Part shown: positions 35,050 to 47,300 of the stretch, in pieces | Numbering within the stretch: the stretch's first letter is position 1 | How the letters are laid out: every line of letters begins with the position of its first letter | Program-made: the position numbers and the translations under genes | From: Oasisia sp. SBJ-2009 | Lineage: Eukaryota > Annelida > Polychaeta > Sabellida > Siboglinidae | Direction: 5' to 3' | Assembly: GCA_964017155.1 (NCBI GenBank) | Contig: OZ024856.1 | Coordinates: 5,506,813 to 5,570,812 of the forward strand | Length of the DNA stretch: 64,000 nucleotides | The notes under the pieces: generated by a model | The model's input: only the letters and a program-made list of their open reading frames with translations | What the model was told of the DNA's origin: nothing | Database searches by the model: none

Positions 35050-36983
35050 CTGTGTTGACAGGTGACATATGAAAATGGAGGTAACTCAATCCATTATCAT
35101 TGTAGAAAATACAATAGAATACATGTTCTGTTTTTATAAAATCACTGGAACTTTTTTCAATTCTCACATAGTGGACAACTGGCCATGCTACTCGAAATGT
35201 TCTAGAATGATCCTACATCATTTACTGTTAAACCTAATTTGTTGGGTATATTTCTACTATGGAATAATATGTGGTGTTTTCATTGTATGAAATGTCATTT
35301 GTATTATATAAAATGTTTGGTGTTCTGGTTACTCTAATGTTATTTTCATTGTCAATAAATTGTGAGCAACACATTTCACTGTTGTTATAAATACATGAAC
35401 ATAATATTATACTTACATCTTTGTTGGCAGATATATGTGACAGTTGTCTAACATTTGGAAGCACTGTCTGCTCGAAACACAGACTATAAAATCCATGGCC
35501 ATTTGTAATATATCATGGCACATCTGAAACAGAACCAGATGTATAAATGAGTTTTTTATGAATAAGAAATATTATTAGCACAATATAGAACATCACAGCT
35601 ACTATTATGGTTACCTTGACACGACAACAAAGTTACATTGCAATTAAGACCACCACAGAATATACATAAATATATCCACATATGTTATAGTTTAGAATAT
35701 TTGTTCTGCTAGTTGTGTTACTTTTACCCAGTTCAAAATGGTTATTTTTAATAGAGACATATATTCAGCTAAAAACAACTTTATTATTCAGCATGAAGTT
35801 GATTTCATAAAGAACATGGGTGGTGATTTTCTTTCTTTATTTAGCCCTCCAGAATTAGGCTCCAAACCCTCGCTTTAAATATACCACGCCTATTAAAAGA
35901 ACAATCAATATTGACACACATCTGTTTTTTAGTCGCACAGGTCATGCTATGTCAATAATACAAAAAACATGCCACATTCGCTGCTGTTAATATAATAATG
36001 TCCAGTATTTGAAAAAACAACAATTAATCTGCATTTTTTCCACATTTCAATGATTTGTGGGCAATTTGGAAATTGATTCCTGAAAACATGGGCGAAGGAC
36101 CGAGCCTGTCACTCTGTCAGTCTGTGTCAGGCTGAGATAAATCGGAGAGCCATGACCCCATATGTGATATGATGTGTTTCAAATTGGGTAACTTCAAGTT
36201 GTGTATAACATATCCGACACTACACCACTGACTTGGAGAATAATACATGACATGGCTGTGACTAAGTAGAAACTGCCGAATTCCGGGACCGAATGCGAGG
36301 TGGCCATCAGCATATCTGTCAGTGACAGTGTCACTGACCCACCATCGACTCCGTTGGCGTTGATATTTTAATTACTTAAATTAACATCCAGCCCAGATTT
36401 CATAATGAACATTTAGGGCAACATTTCTCATATTAGACACATAAATGCTTACCTTCACCGACAGATTTTTGAGTCTTCCTCCTAACAATACAGTTACAGT
36501 AACGGGTATCCACAGTAACAGCATACATTCGCCTTTCGAAGTTTCGGCGAGTTTCGACCACTTGTCGATCACTCAATGTCGCCTCGGCTTGTTACTCGCC
36601 TCTGCATTTCGGCTTCCGGCGGGTCTTCTTTACCAGGTTTACCAGCGCGTTCAGTTCTATCTTGAAAATGTTGGCCCTTATCGTTGCAATCGAAATTCAG
36701 CTATTTCTGAACGAAAATCAGGTCGGTTCGCCTACACGAATCGGATGTACACAGCGCCACCTAGCGATTATTTTTAAATACAGAATTGCCAGACTGCGAG
36801 CATTATTGACGTCACACATCAGTCAAAATGGCGCAACTTACAAACTTTGATAGAAAAGGTGTTCAGATTTTTTTTACTACTAAACCATTGACATTAAAAA
36901 TGTGATTACCGTTCAAAATAGTTTGTTTTTATTTACTCTTTCACGTGCATAGCATGTAACTTTTCGGTTTTGCGTTCCTTTAA

Positions 36984-37314
36984 TCTTATATGTCGTTGTT
37001 CATTGCATTAATCTTGCATTCTGCAACTCTCTGTCTTGTCAATATAATTTTCCAATAACTTATCATGCCCCAAATAGGGCAGGTCTACTTATTTGTTTTA
37101 ACATGTATTTAAACACTGTTCATATAACATGCAATGTGAAGACAAAATGGCGCAAAAAAAATAGGAAACAATACTTGAGATTTACGCTAACACAACAAAA
37201 GTAAAACAAATGTGAGACATATACCATAATTAATTAAAAGGCAATTGCGAGCTGTGTCGTTTAGTTCAGAAACACTCAACAGGTATGTTTACAAAAACAT
37301 CGGCCTTGACCTAA
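36984..37314. other. Short upstream region of the microprotein cluster
   Basis: AT-rich, with an AAAATGGCGC motif near 37145 that resembles a YY1 core site. This is the only sequence left between transposon copy 2 and the first microprotein ATG, so any promoter for that gene lies here or in the transposon. Confidence 0.3.
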
Positions 37315-37548
37315 TTGCCCATGCGCGTGAAAAACGCATTCGATGACATGTTCGATTTCCAGGAAAGAAAAATATGCGTTTTTCTGGGTTTGTCGTTTCT
37401 GACAGGTGTTGCGTTTGGCATTATTGGTGCAAGATATGCATTTCCTAGTCATCATGAACGTAGTCGTAGTGGCAGCACTGGCAGCAGACCGAGGGTAAGC
37501 TTTGTGAATCAAAATGAAGCAAGTGACGTTGCCAAGCGCCACCAATAA
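37315..37548 (+). CDS. Mitoregulin-like single-pass microprotein, paralogue 1
   Basis: 77-codon frame, not a known named gene. Residues 17-40 form a single hydrophobic segment after a basic residue: RKICVFLGLSFLTGVAFG. This carries the G-[LV]-[SA]-F-x2-G-x3-G core shared with the frames at 38007, 50141 and 50862. The rest is polar, with a serine/arginine stretch. A strong splice donor GGTAAGC begins inside codon 61 (exon end 37494, phase 0), so the true protein may be the first 60 residues plus a downstream exon I could not place. By analogy with mitoregulin I infer a mitochondrial or other inner-membrane microprotein. A promoter has not been identified. Confidence 0.6.
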   Translation: MPMRVKNAFDDMFDFQERKICVFLGLSFLTGVAFGIIGARYAFPSHHERSRSGSTGSRPRVSFVNQNEASDVAKRHQ

Positions 37549-37931
37549 AAATACAACGTGCATTATTAAATCAAAATGATCTGACGTGCACGCCAAAAAC
37601 ACCAGTATAAATCATCGGATTATAAACAGGAAGACCGACGGTAATCACGGTAAGTGTTGCCTTCTTCGTTATATTCTGTATAGCATCAATATTGAGGTCA
37701 TTGATGATTGACATTGGCGGCCCGGTGGATGAACAACAAGAAATATTGACATGATGATAGCCATCCATAATGAATGCCTGTACCGAGTGGCCGTGCACAT
37801 TTTAGTTTTCCGATGTTTTCAGACGCTTACAACACGACTAAGATATACCACATTTTAGTACTATTGTTATAACAAAATTTCGTTAGACAACTAAAATCAC
37901 GACGCGCAGTTTCCGGGAGTTAGTCGCACTA

Positions 37932-37957
37932 CTTCCGTTTGGTCGCTCTGTGACGTT
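37932..37957 (+). promoter_or_regulatory. ETS and CRE-half motifs upstream of microprotein 2
   Basis: CTACTTCCG (reverse ETS core CGGAAGT) and TGTGACGTT lie 50-75 bases before the ATG at 38007, in a CpG-containing stretch that differs from the AT-rich surroundings. Consistent with a TATA-less promoter for a ubiquitous gene. Confidence 0.3.
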
Positions 37958-38006
37958 TCGTCCTTGACATTAATTTTGGATTGCTGCCTAGTAGGCGCTC
38001 TGCGTC

Positions 38007-38171
38007 ATGGTGCAATTATCTGCAAAATCGTTTGTCGCCTTCCTTGGAGTTGCATTCTTTTCTGGAGTAGTTTTGGGATATCTGCAAGAAACATTTGTTC
38101 CTTTTCAAACAAACTATTCGGAAGTTAAAGTTCATCAAACTTTATCAAAGACAGATCTGTCGAACATATGA
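38007..38171 (+). CDS. Mitoregulin-like single-pass microprotein, paralogue 2 (54 aa)
   Basis: A complete 54-codon frame, ATG 38007 to TGA 38169-38171. It is below usual gene-finder length limits. Residues 7-25 are AKSFVAFLGVAFFSGVVLG-like: a basic residue, aromatic and hydrophobic residues, then the G-V-A-F-x2-G-x3-G core, then a short polar tail. The hydrophobic core aligns without gaps to the frames at 37315, 50141 and 50862, and the start lies 692 bases after that of paralogue 1. No splice donor is evident inside the frame. Role inferred as a membrane microprotein related to mitoregulin; it lacks the long basic amphipathic tail of mitoregulin. Confidence 0.65.
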   Translation: MVQLSAKSFVAFLGVAFFSGVVLGYLQETFVPFQTNYSEVKVHQTLSKTDLSNI

Positions 38172-38367
38172 TTTGTTGAACATAAGGATGGCGAATACTG
38201 AATAGCACCGATTGATGATTGACAGTGTCACTGGCATAGTGCGAGACATCGTCTGTATCTACAGGTTAAGGTTTAAGCAGACTACGACAGTTATGGTAGC
38301 AATGTATCGATGCGTCTTTTATTCGGACACCCTTTTATTCACATAGGTGCATAGGTTCAACAGTCTG

Positions 38368-38407
38368 ATGTCTGCTGCAGATGTGCTATGGACGCGGAGT
38401 GTAGCAG
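38368..38407 (+). CDS. Possible short first coding exon
   Basis: ATG with 13 codons (M-S-A-A-D-V-L-W-T-R-S-V-A) then a strong donor GTAAGT at 38408, phase 1. It could be the first exon of a gene whose other exons lie beyond the transposon stack. Its phase fits the exon at 51945-52003, but so does the donor at 50980. Not supported by homology. Confidence 0.25.
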
Positions 38408-38944
38408 GTAAGTGTACGTACTTGTTTTTGGTGCAATTTACACCCGCAAAATTATTAAATAATAAATATAACTTATTATATAAATAGCAGCTTTTATATA
38501 ACTTCTTTGGCGGTGGCGTACGTTGCATGCTTTTGGCTTATGTTGTTCTTTAAACAAAATTGGCATTGCCATAATAAGTTTAGTCGACAAAATATGCAAA
38601 ATGGCAGGAAACGGCGCATTATCGCAGCATATAGCGTGCAACCTCTAGCAAGCAGCCGTCTATGCTGAAACAAGGACAGCCGATGCTGTAAAAGAAGACA
38701 GTGAGCACAGTAACTGTCTATAATTGGACACAAACAAGCGGGACGATGAAGAAATATTTTGAAGAAGATAATATAATACCACACATAAATAGGGGAATGG
38801 GCGGGTAAAGTGGGCCCCCTAACCGTCGGTCGACCTTCATTTGACATGTATGTTCCAAAAAGGAATTTTTTTGCTACAATACCTAGCTTTATATGTTGAC
38901 TAAGTATACGCATAGTCTATTTACTTTATCTTAATAAATATAAC

Positions 38945-39975
38945 TCTTTCATGGCCGGTCCGAAGCCCTGCTAGACAAAGAGGAGGATTGGGCAAAGAGC
39001 TTACAATCCTTTCCCGTAAAAAAAGAGATTGTTACAAAAACATCAACCAAAAGAACTCCCCAAATAGCAAGGGAACGACGGGTCTACAACATCATAGCAC
39101 TAGGGCTATGTGAAACGACGTGGACACCGTCGGGACAAGTCAGACTGAATACGGGAGAAATGATTCTGTACTCGGGGCTTGAAGAGGAAGATGCACATCA
39201 CGCAGAAGACGTGGCACTCATGTTGTCAAAAGAGGCACATCATGCTCTCATTAGCTGGGAGGCAGCGGAACCAAGGATCATCTTTGCCTCGTTCAAAAGA
39301 AAGAAAGAAAAGATCAATCTAAACATCATTCACGCACCCACAAATGACAAGAATGAAGAAACAAAAGAAGACTTTTACAACAAATTGCAGACATTGTGTG
39401 ACATACTGAAGGAGAAGAACATGATAATACTCATGGGAGAATTGAACGCCAAAATCAGATCAGACAACAGCGGGTACGAAGAAGTTATGGGCAAACAGGT
39501 ATTTGGCGGCAAAACGAATGAAAACGACGAGATGTTGGCCGACTTTTGTACCACACCGCAGAATTCATAAGGCAACCTGGGTAGCACCCAGACCACAGAA
39601 CAGAAAATAAATCGACCATATCTGCATAGGACGAAGGTTCAGAAGAGCAATGCAGGATGTGAGAGTACAGACAGGGGTCAATGCAGCCTCAGACCACCAT
39701 CGAGTACTGGCCAGAATGAAGATGAAGTTGAAGAAGAGAGAAGTCAACAGGCGCACCAGAACACAGACTTCCTAAAGGACAGAGTGACGACAGAGACCTT
39801 CCGACTTACAATCAGAAACAAATAGGAAGCCCTACAAGACTTCTTAAGGAAACATGGATACATATACACAGTGACAACAGATTAAGCGGAGATATGGACT
39901 AGCGAAGTTCTCGGAAAGGAGAAATACCAACAGAAAGACTGGATTTCTGCAGACACTCAACAAAGTGCAATGAGG
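38945..39975 (+). pseudogene. RTE-like non-LTR retrotransposon, endonuclease half (dead)
   Basis: AP-type endonuclease motifs appear in order: a GLCETTWTPSGQ start, APTNDKNEETK, LMGELNAKIRSDNSGYEEVMG, and a downstream DHxR-type region in other frames. In-frame stops and frameshifts break it. It is continued at 42832 after a foreign insertion that entered around codon context WISADT. Confidence 0.85.
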
Positions 39976-40041
39976 TACTACAATAATCAATCCGACAGAG
40001 GGCGCTCTAACGCAACTAAGGTCTTAGTGCCGTCTTTCACG

Positions 40042-40741
40042 TATAGAGCGTGAAAGTCTCGCGCGCGAAAACGAGGCTGGGGCAGTTGGTGGCAGGAAGT
40101 CCATATTCACCGTGTTAACATATAGGACTTTGTTTTGTTGTTGTAATAATCGAACTGTTCCCAAATAGCGTATTTCAGTTATATTGTCCGAAGGAATATT
40201 ACAAGCAGAAGCAACGGAACACGTTGCCGGTGACAATGCTCACGGAAATCATGAATTTTAATCGATTATTGTGGTGGTTGCCATGGCATTAGCGGCAAAT
40301 ACTTGTGTTTGGCGATCTTGACTAATAATGATGAGTACCATTTTTCGCGCAGTAGAACCTGTTTGGGGCAAACGTATACACGTGTTATGATTATGTGCAT
40401 TTAGACAACTTGTCAGATATAAGTGCTTATTGAAAACACAACGTACAGCAATGAAAAATCCAAATCCGTAAAAGACATATACGGCCTAAAATCGTGTATA
40501 TTATCTTCACTACGTAAATCGCTATATGTCTATGATAGTATGGTAAACTCAATATTAAATCGGACATTTAAGATGAGAAAGGTATAACACAAGATATTTA
40601 TGACCTGATTTTACTAGTATTTATCAGTCGGAAGCTACAACTGTCATCCATCGTTAGAATATTATTCTTGTGTCCAGTCCCCAATCAGCTCCAGTCGCGC
40701 AGAGTCTCGCCATGTATCGTGACCCATTTACAGGCCCTATA
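40042..40741 (+). mobile_element. TATAGGGC MITE, copy A
   Basis: Starts TATAGAGCGTGAAAGTCTCG and ends CATTTACAGGCCCTATA. It is homologous throughout to copy B (40738-41287) and to the inverted copy C (51117-51826). Termini TATAGGGC-x-TGTAA suggest TA insertion. Confidence 0.75.
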
Positions 40742-41287
40742 GGGCGTGTAAGTCTCGCGCGCGAAAACGAGGCTGGGGGCAGTTGGGGGCAGGAGGTCCA
40801 TATTTTCCATGTTAACGTATAGGACTTCGTTTTGTTTTTGGTTGTAATAATCGAACGGTTCCAGTCTAACTATTTCAGTTATACTGTCCGAAGGATTATT
40901 TCAAGCAGAAGCAGTGGAACACTTTGCCGGTGACAATGATCACGGAAATCATGAATTGTAATCGATTATAATGGTGGTTGCCATGGCAATAGCGGCAAGT
41001 ACTTGCGGTTGGCGATCTTGAATAATAATGAAAAGTGCCATTTTTCGCGTAGTACAACCTGTTTGGAGCAAACGTACACATGTGTTATGATTATGCAAAT
41101 TTAGACAACTTGTCAGATATAAGTGCTTATCGAAACCACAATGTACAGTAATGTAAAATGCAAATCCCGTAAACTATTTTATTGTGTATTATTCATGTGA
41201 CCAGTCCCCAATTGTCTCGCTTAGACCCCAATGAGCTCCAGTCGCGCGGAGTCACGCCATTTATCGTGACACACTTACGGGCCCTAT
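40738..41287 (+). mobile_element. TATAGGGC MITE, copy B, tandem with copy A
   Basis: Begins at the TATA that ends copy A and finishes GGGCCCTAT. It is about 150 bp shorter than A because of an internal deletion. Shared blocks include CTCGCGCGCGAAAACGAGGC and GGTGGTTGCCATGGCA. Confidence 0.75.
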
Positions 41288-41289
41288 TC

Positions 41290-42725
41290 TTGACGTGTGT
41301 AAAATGCGGAACGTTTTGCCGAAAAATTGCGGAACGCTTGTTTAAATCATCCTACAATCAGCTGTTGAACTCACATGACTCCGAAGCATCGCACATAGCT
41401 GATTATGGATACAATCTGACATGTCCGTCAATGTGAAGGCATAATATATATACATTAATGTACATTTACAGCCGATGGAACGTCGACTGGTGGCCCGACG
41501 ACAGGTGTGTTTGCGCGATGCCGGAACGGATGTTTAAAATCATCTACAGCTCGCCGTATACATCACACGAGACTGCGACTTCACACGTAGTTAAATATTG
41601 ATGTCGTATAAAAAATTGTCAATATGAAAGCATAATGTCTACATTAATGTACATTTACTTTCGATGGAACGTCGCGGGACGTTCGATAGAATTCAGAGCC
41701 TAGATCAGTAGATGGCGTCGTTTTGGCTGTTCTGTCTATTAAGCACACATACGGCATGCACACACATACACCCTATCGCTGGCCACGCGCCTGCACATCC
41801 AATAGCTTACCCTTCATATATATGAAAAGGTGTTTCACTATATAGGGAAAGGGTGGCATAATTGTTTTGGTCATGGTTTCTCTTAATAAAAGCTGAGCAA
41901 CGACATCAACATGGAAACCTAGGGCTAGGCTGGTGCACAGTTTCTTTTAACAAATAATTACATGCAGCCGAATCCAGACAATAATAGCATTATGTACACT
42001 ATTTACAATGACCTCACGCTGGTTTGATTGACACTATCAAATGTGTAAATGTAACCAAAATTAAATTCATTATTTTGATAAATAAACAGCAAAATTCACC
42101 AAGTGACACCAACCTTAATTGCACGGCCGAATACGATACAATGTAACATATTTTACCCGCCTAACATCGCGCAATGGCATTCATTGATATTAGTCCCAAA
42201 CAAATAAAAAATGAGTATGTTTTGTAAGATCATGTGATCGGTTCGCGGGAGGAAAACGTGGGCCATTTCTATATAATATCGGGTGGATAGTTCAGAGACC
42301 AAGAACGTGATCAGTGCACGGGACCGCGCCCTTTCTACTGTAAATGTGCATTAATGTAGACATTATGCTTTCATAATGACGGACATGTTATACGATATCA
42401 ATATTTAACTATGTGTGAAGTAGCAGTCTCGTGTGAATCATTCGGCGAGCTGTAGTCGATGGTTTTAAACAGTTCTGGAATCGTTCGAGCACACTTGTTG
42501 CCAATGTTGGGCCACCAGACGACGTTCCATCGGCTGTAGATGTACATTAATGTTATATTATGTTATTAACGTTATAATATTATGCCTTCACATTGATGAT
42601 TGACGGACATGTTAGACTATATCCACAATTAGCTATGAGTATGACCATGTGTGAGGTTTCGGAGTCATGCGAGTTCAACAGCTAATTGAGGATGATTTAA
42701 ACAAGCGTTCCGCAAAACATGCAAA
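41290..42725. repeat. Large inverted repeat with duplicated units
   Basis: The left arm (about 41300-41690) carries two tandem units around ACATTAATGTACATTTAC with CGATGGAACGTCG. The right arm (about 42340-42725) carries the same units inverted, including CATGTTAGACTATATCC and CAAGCGTTCCGCA. The centre is AT-rich. It resembles a fold-back transposon lying inside the retrotransposon. Confidence 0.65.
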
Positions 42726-42732
42726 CAAATCT

Positions 42733-42810
42733 ACGTTAGTCGCTAAAGGCGCTGATACGCAACTAGGGTCTAGTTGCGTATCAGCGCCTCTCTACTCTAG
42801 CGACTAACGT
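42733..42810. repeat. 78 bp near-perfect palindrome
   Basis: Outer arms ACGTTAGTCGCTA / TAGCGACTAACGT enclose inner arms GGCGCTGATACGCAACTAG and their exact complement, separated by only GGT. A related AGGGCGCT...ACGCAACTAAG occurs near 39991-40021 at the other end of the insertion, so these are probably the insertion's terminal structures. Confidence 0.85.
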
Positions 42811-42831
42811 GGGTTTGTGGAACCCCACCGA

Positions 42832-43965
42832 GGAAAGAAAAGAAAGGCGCAATTAACAACAGCCGAACGAGAGCAGCAAAAGCAACAGCACAGGAAGAGT
42901 ATACAGAGGCAAACAGAGCAGTCAAGAACAGCGTAAAAACAGACAAGGAAAACTTCATTGCAGACCTACACAAAGAAGCAGAGGATGCATCAGCCCAAGG
43001 AAATATGAAACAACTATATGACATAACAAGAACATTAGCAGGAAAGTACAAGCACAGGCCCATCAAAGATAAGAATGGCAATGTACTTACCAGTGATGAA
43101 GACTAGTTGAAGAGATGGATGGAACATTTTAAAGAACTACTGAACCGGCCACCACCTCAGAACACTTCAGACATCGCACCAGCTGAAAAAGTACTCCAGA
43201 TAAACTGCGAAAGACCAAGTAAGGCAGAGATTGGGAAAGCCATCCATCACACGAAGAGAGGGAAAGCTTTCGGTCCAGACAAAACTCCTGCGGAGTCAAT
43301 CAAGGCTAACATAGAGACCTCCACAGAGATACTAAATGATCTAATCGGGAAGAATTAGTAGCACGAAGAAATACCAACTGAATGGAAAGAATGGTACCTC
43401 GTGAAGCCCCCAAAGAAAGGAGATATGCAAGAATGTCAGAACTACAGAGGGTTAATGCTCCTATCAGTACCCGGAAATATCCTCAACAGAGTCATCTTGG
43501 ACACACAGAACGCACGGGTGGATGCCATGCTCAGAGATCCCCAAGCTGGCTTCCATAAAGGCAGGTCATACACCAACTAAATAGCAACACTCCGAATCAT
43601 TGTTGAACAATCCATGGGATGTGACTCATCCCTGTATATAAACTTTGTAGATTACGAGAAGGCATTTGATAGTTTCGACAGATATATCCTCTGGGAGCTT
43701 CTACAGCACTGTGGGATACCAGATAAATGTATATCTCTTATAAGAAATTCTTTTGAAGATATGGCATGCAGGGTCATTCATGCAGGACAACTTACAGACT
43801 CTTTCATGATGAAGACAAGGATTCTTCTGCCACCATTCTCATTCCTTGGCGCCATAGACTGAATCATGAAAAAGACTACAGAAAACAGAAGAAATGGGAT
43901 CCATTTTACATCTTTGAGTCAGTTGGAGGACCTGCACTTTGCGGGTGACCTCGCTCTCCTCACAA
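42832..43965 (+). pseudogene. RTE-like non-LTR retrotransposon, linker and reverse transcriptase half (dead)
   Basis: Resumes the element broken at 39975 with EEYTEANRAVKNSVKTDKE and LYDITRTLAGKY, then WMEHFKELLNRPPPQ, GKAFGPDKTPAES, NYRGLMLLSVPGN-like, QAGFHKGRS and FVDYEKAFDSFDR. The catalytic FADD box is altered to FAGD, and there are several stops and frameshifts. Confidence 0.85.
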
Positions 43966-44390
43966 GATATCTTTCGTGCCAAACAAACAATTACGTCGTT
44001 GTGTCCCCTGGCGGGTCTCTAAACACTACTACCGTTGTTTTGACTGCATTGCATACCAGGAAAGCTATGACAGTGGGAGCTCACTTTGAACAAGGGGCCC
44101 ACTTTACCCATCCTTCCCCTACTCTTGGTTATTAGGTTGGCGATCACATCAAGTAGTGAAGTTCGTTCTGATTGTGGTGTCTGTGTACATTACCTGTTTT
44201 GTATTACAAATTAAATAATGGCAAAGCGATTTGAGCCAGTGGATATTCTATTCTATATAAACCGGGGGTGAAATGTGCCAGGGTTCCCGGGGTTCGTGCA
44301 CCCTGGATTAGCTGTCAGGCTATAGATTCATCTTTAGGGGCCCGAATGGCTCGTTAAAATTTGCCAGTGTTACAGCACTGTTGTTACAAT

Positions 44391-47300
44391 CACGGGCGTC
44401 GATCGGTGGGGGACGGGGGGGACGCGTCCCCCCTCCACTTTTCAGGGTGGGGGGACAGCATAGGAATTGTCCCCCCCCCCCCACTTTTCAGTTAAGAAAA
44501 ATTGCGAGGCATATAGCCTGATTCAACACTCCTCTCTCTTAAAAGCCGCTACATAGGACTAGCTAGACAATAAAGTTGCGATATGAAGTTCAGCCAAGGT
44601 ATTTATCGCAAATTAACACGAGGCAAACAAGTTTTCGGGCATGTTTTGCTGTTAGTGCGCCATAATCCGTGATAGTTATTTAAACAAACGTAATATTTTA
44701 ATGTTTTTTATATTTTAATATTTTAATGTATTGAACGAAATTTTAGACACCTCTTCACAGTAGTCATCACAGGAGAGCTATCGAACAGCCCGTGACATTT
44801 ATACAAGAAATGCTTTGTTATTTCGCTGCACATTGATGATTTTAAATTTGTCGCGGATACGCAGAAAGGCCAATCGGAAAGTTTATAACTACCGGAAAAA
44901 TGTAAGCCGCTGCCGGTGTAGCGGTCCAGAACGTCGAACGTTAGAGGTTCATGTCAAAGGTTAGCGGTTCACGTCTCGGCATCGTGGTCGTTGTGCAGAA
45001 AAATTAAAGAGTGTAAAAAGCATTGATTTTAAACTCTTTGGAGAAATGGCAAGAACACGCGCGCGCTGGAAACTGTAGTGTGCAACGTAGGGGGTCGAAA
45101 AGTAGGTCGTCGCTACAGCACGCAGAAATGATTTATTATGTAATACAGTCGCCGCGGGGGTCATGGACTCGACATTCTGGCGCGGGGTCAAAGTTTATCG
45201 GCCACATGAGGTCACCTGAAGTTACGCCAATTCAGCGCGCATGTGCATACATGGAACGACGTTCTGGATCGCTCGACGTTCTCGACCGCCACACCGGGCT
45301 CTATCAGTTTACAACCTTGTGTTGATATTATTAATAGGCTCTAGCCATCAAGCACATTTTAAATGATGAAATTTGTGTTGCACTTTCACCCCTCGCCTCG
45401 CCGGCAGAGGGGGCGGATTCCTGCACTTTGTGTAACATAATATTCCCATTTGATTGATGACAAATTTCTTTGCCAAAATGTTGGATTGGGAAGTTCTACA
45501 CAGGCACAGCATGGGCATCGATCAGTGGGGGACGAGGGGGACGCTGACCACCCCACGGCCTGAGAGGGTCAGCTTAAAAAATTTCCTTATACTTTTTCAG
45601 TTCATAAAACAAATTTATAGGCATATATAGCGAGACTAATCACTCCCCTCTCTTTAAAACCCTACATCGGTCTAGTAGTAAAATTAATAATAAGAACTAA
45701 ACTTCCGACTACCTAGTGGAAAATCACTAGATAAATTGCTTGGTTGGCAGCAGCCCGCAACTTTATCAAAGTCCAGTAAATAGTCATCATGCCGGGCTCT
45801 GTCATTTTGCACCCTTGTATCGATATATAGCCATCAAGCACATAATAGATTATTAACTTTTTTTGCCCTGTCACCCCTTGGATTGCATCCTGGTCGGAGG
45901 ATTTGTGCACTTTGCACACACCGCGCACACACCGCACCGACTAGTCGGCGTAAAGCAGTCGGCCGACTGCAGTCGGTTTGGTGTGTGCGCAAAATACGCC
46001 GACGGTCGGCGTTATTGCGCCGATTAACGTCGATTAGTGCGGATTCAAATGTTGAATCGGCGTTAATTCCCAGTCGGCGCTAATCCGCAGTCGGCGTTAG
46101 ATAAGGAGGTATCCGGTGACAACTTGGCGCCGCAGGCGTATATCCGATGACGAGTCGGCTTGGTGTGTGCACGCTTTTTTCATAACCCGACGGTCGGCGT
46201 TAAGTTTGCCATTAGAAATCATAAGGTTTTCATGTGAAAAACCTCGTCATACCTAAGCCCGGCGTATTTTTTAGTTTCCATGCCTACTCTGACCACAAGT
46301 TTTACATTTCTACTTTCATATTTTACTGACCTGGTGGGTAACCCAATTTTTAGAAAGTAATGTATTATTTTTGTGCTATTCCCGTTGACCCATTACCGTA
46401 TATTCTTTTTCTACAAGCCGGAGCAACAAATAAATGTAATTTTGCCTTTGTTTCCCGCTTCCAAGGGGATTCTCCATTTTGTATCTTGTGAACAGCGGTA
46501 CCGCTGGTGGCGCCGCTGCCGGGGCATAAATTAAAAGCCTTTTACAAATCCGCAATGCGCCGCTAGCGGTTAACAACGTTTTTGAATATTTCGTTGGGTG
46601 TGACTGAATTTCAAGATAACTATTAATTGGAACGGATAAATATAATTTCTTTATTTAAATTACAGTTCGGCGCTACGCCTTTCTTTGCAGGAACACTGGC
46701 CAAATGCTCAAGACATTTCGTCGTGAACGCTGACGACGAAGCTCCGTCTTCATACGTAACATATTTCGGCACTTATGCAGAATTCGGACCCATCTCAGTT
46801 TTGCCATTATAAGTTTATAACTGTATATTTGCCTATATTGGATACGTCACACAAACGCTAATCCTAAACATGATCAATCAGCTTTCCAAGGCATATTTAT
46901 GTTTCACAAATATTCCATTTTGAGACCCAAATAGTGCTCCGATTTGTGCCAGTCGCAAGCGCAGCGGTGCATACGGCATGGCGCCGTGCACATAGAGTGA
47001 GCGATAAACAGTTTGTTTATGCCGACCGCGCTTTCTTTTCGACCTCAAAAGTATGTTAAGACGCGCTGTTTAAAAACATAAATATTCACAAGATGATGTT
47101 AAATGATTGAATTAACTAAATCAAGTATCAAATGATGGCAAAGATACAGTTACAGCGTCAATGGTTGAGGTGGGTCCGAATTCTGCGTAAGTGCCCGTAT
47201 TTCGTTTACAGGATTGCCGTTTCATGTACTTTTGACAAATATACCAAGACCAAGTGTTTATTGTAGATGGACTGAAGCACATCGTTAAATCCGTGGTCAT

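Larger units (their letters stand above)
31959..36983. mobile_element. TTAA-target DNA transposon, copy 2 (5.0 kb)
   Basis: Same sequence and orientation as 6648-11672, with TTAA at both junctions (31959-31962 and 36980-36983) and different flanks (GCATTATT on the left, TCTTATATG on the right). The terminal repeats are 31959-32076 and 36866-36983. All embedded features, including the poly-T run, are reproduced at a constant offset. It lies 331 bases upstream of the first microprotein start at 37315. Confidence 0.9.
38792..44119. mobile_element. TA-target DNA transposon, now filled with nested insertions (5.3 kb)
   Basis: The left end GGGGAATGGGCGGGTAAAGT and the reverse-complemented right end GGGGAAGGATGGGTAAAGTG form inverted repeats continuing through GGGCCCC, each next to a TA. 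The interior is mostly a broken RTE-like retrotransposon, itself interrupted by MITEs, so little of the original transposon remains. Confidence 0.65.

Noticed and set aside
46627..46812. 61-codon frame considered as a further microprotein of the cluster
   Set aside because: It lacks the G-[LV]-[SA]-F-x2-G-x3-G helix and lies inside a nested transposon.
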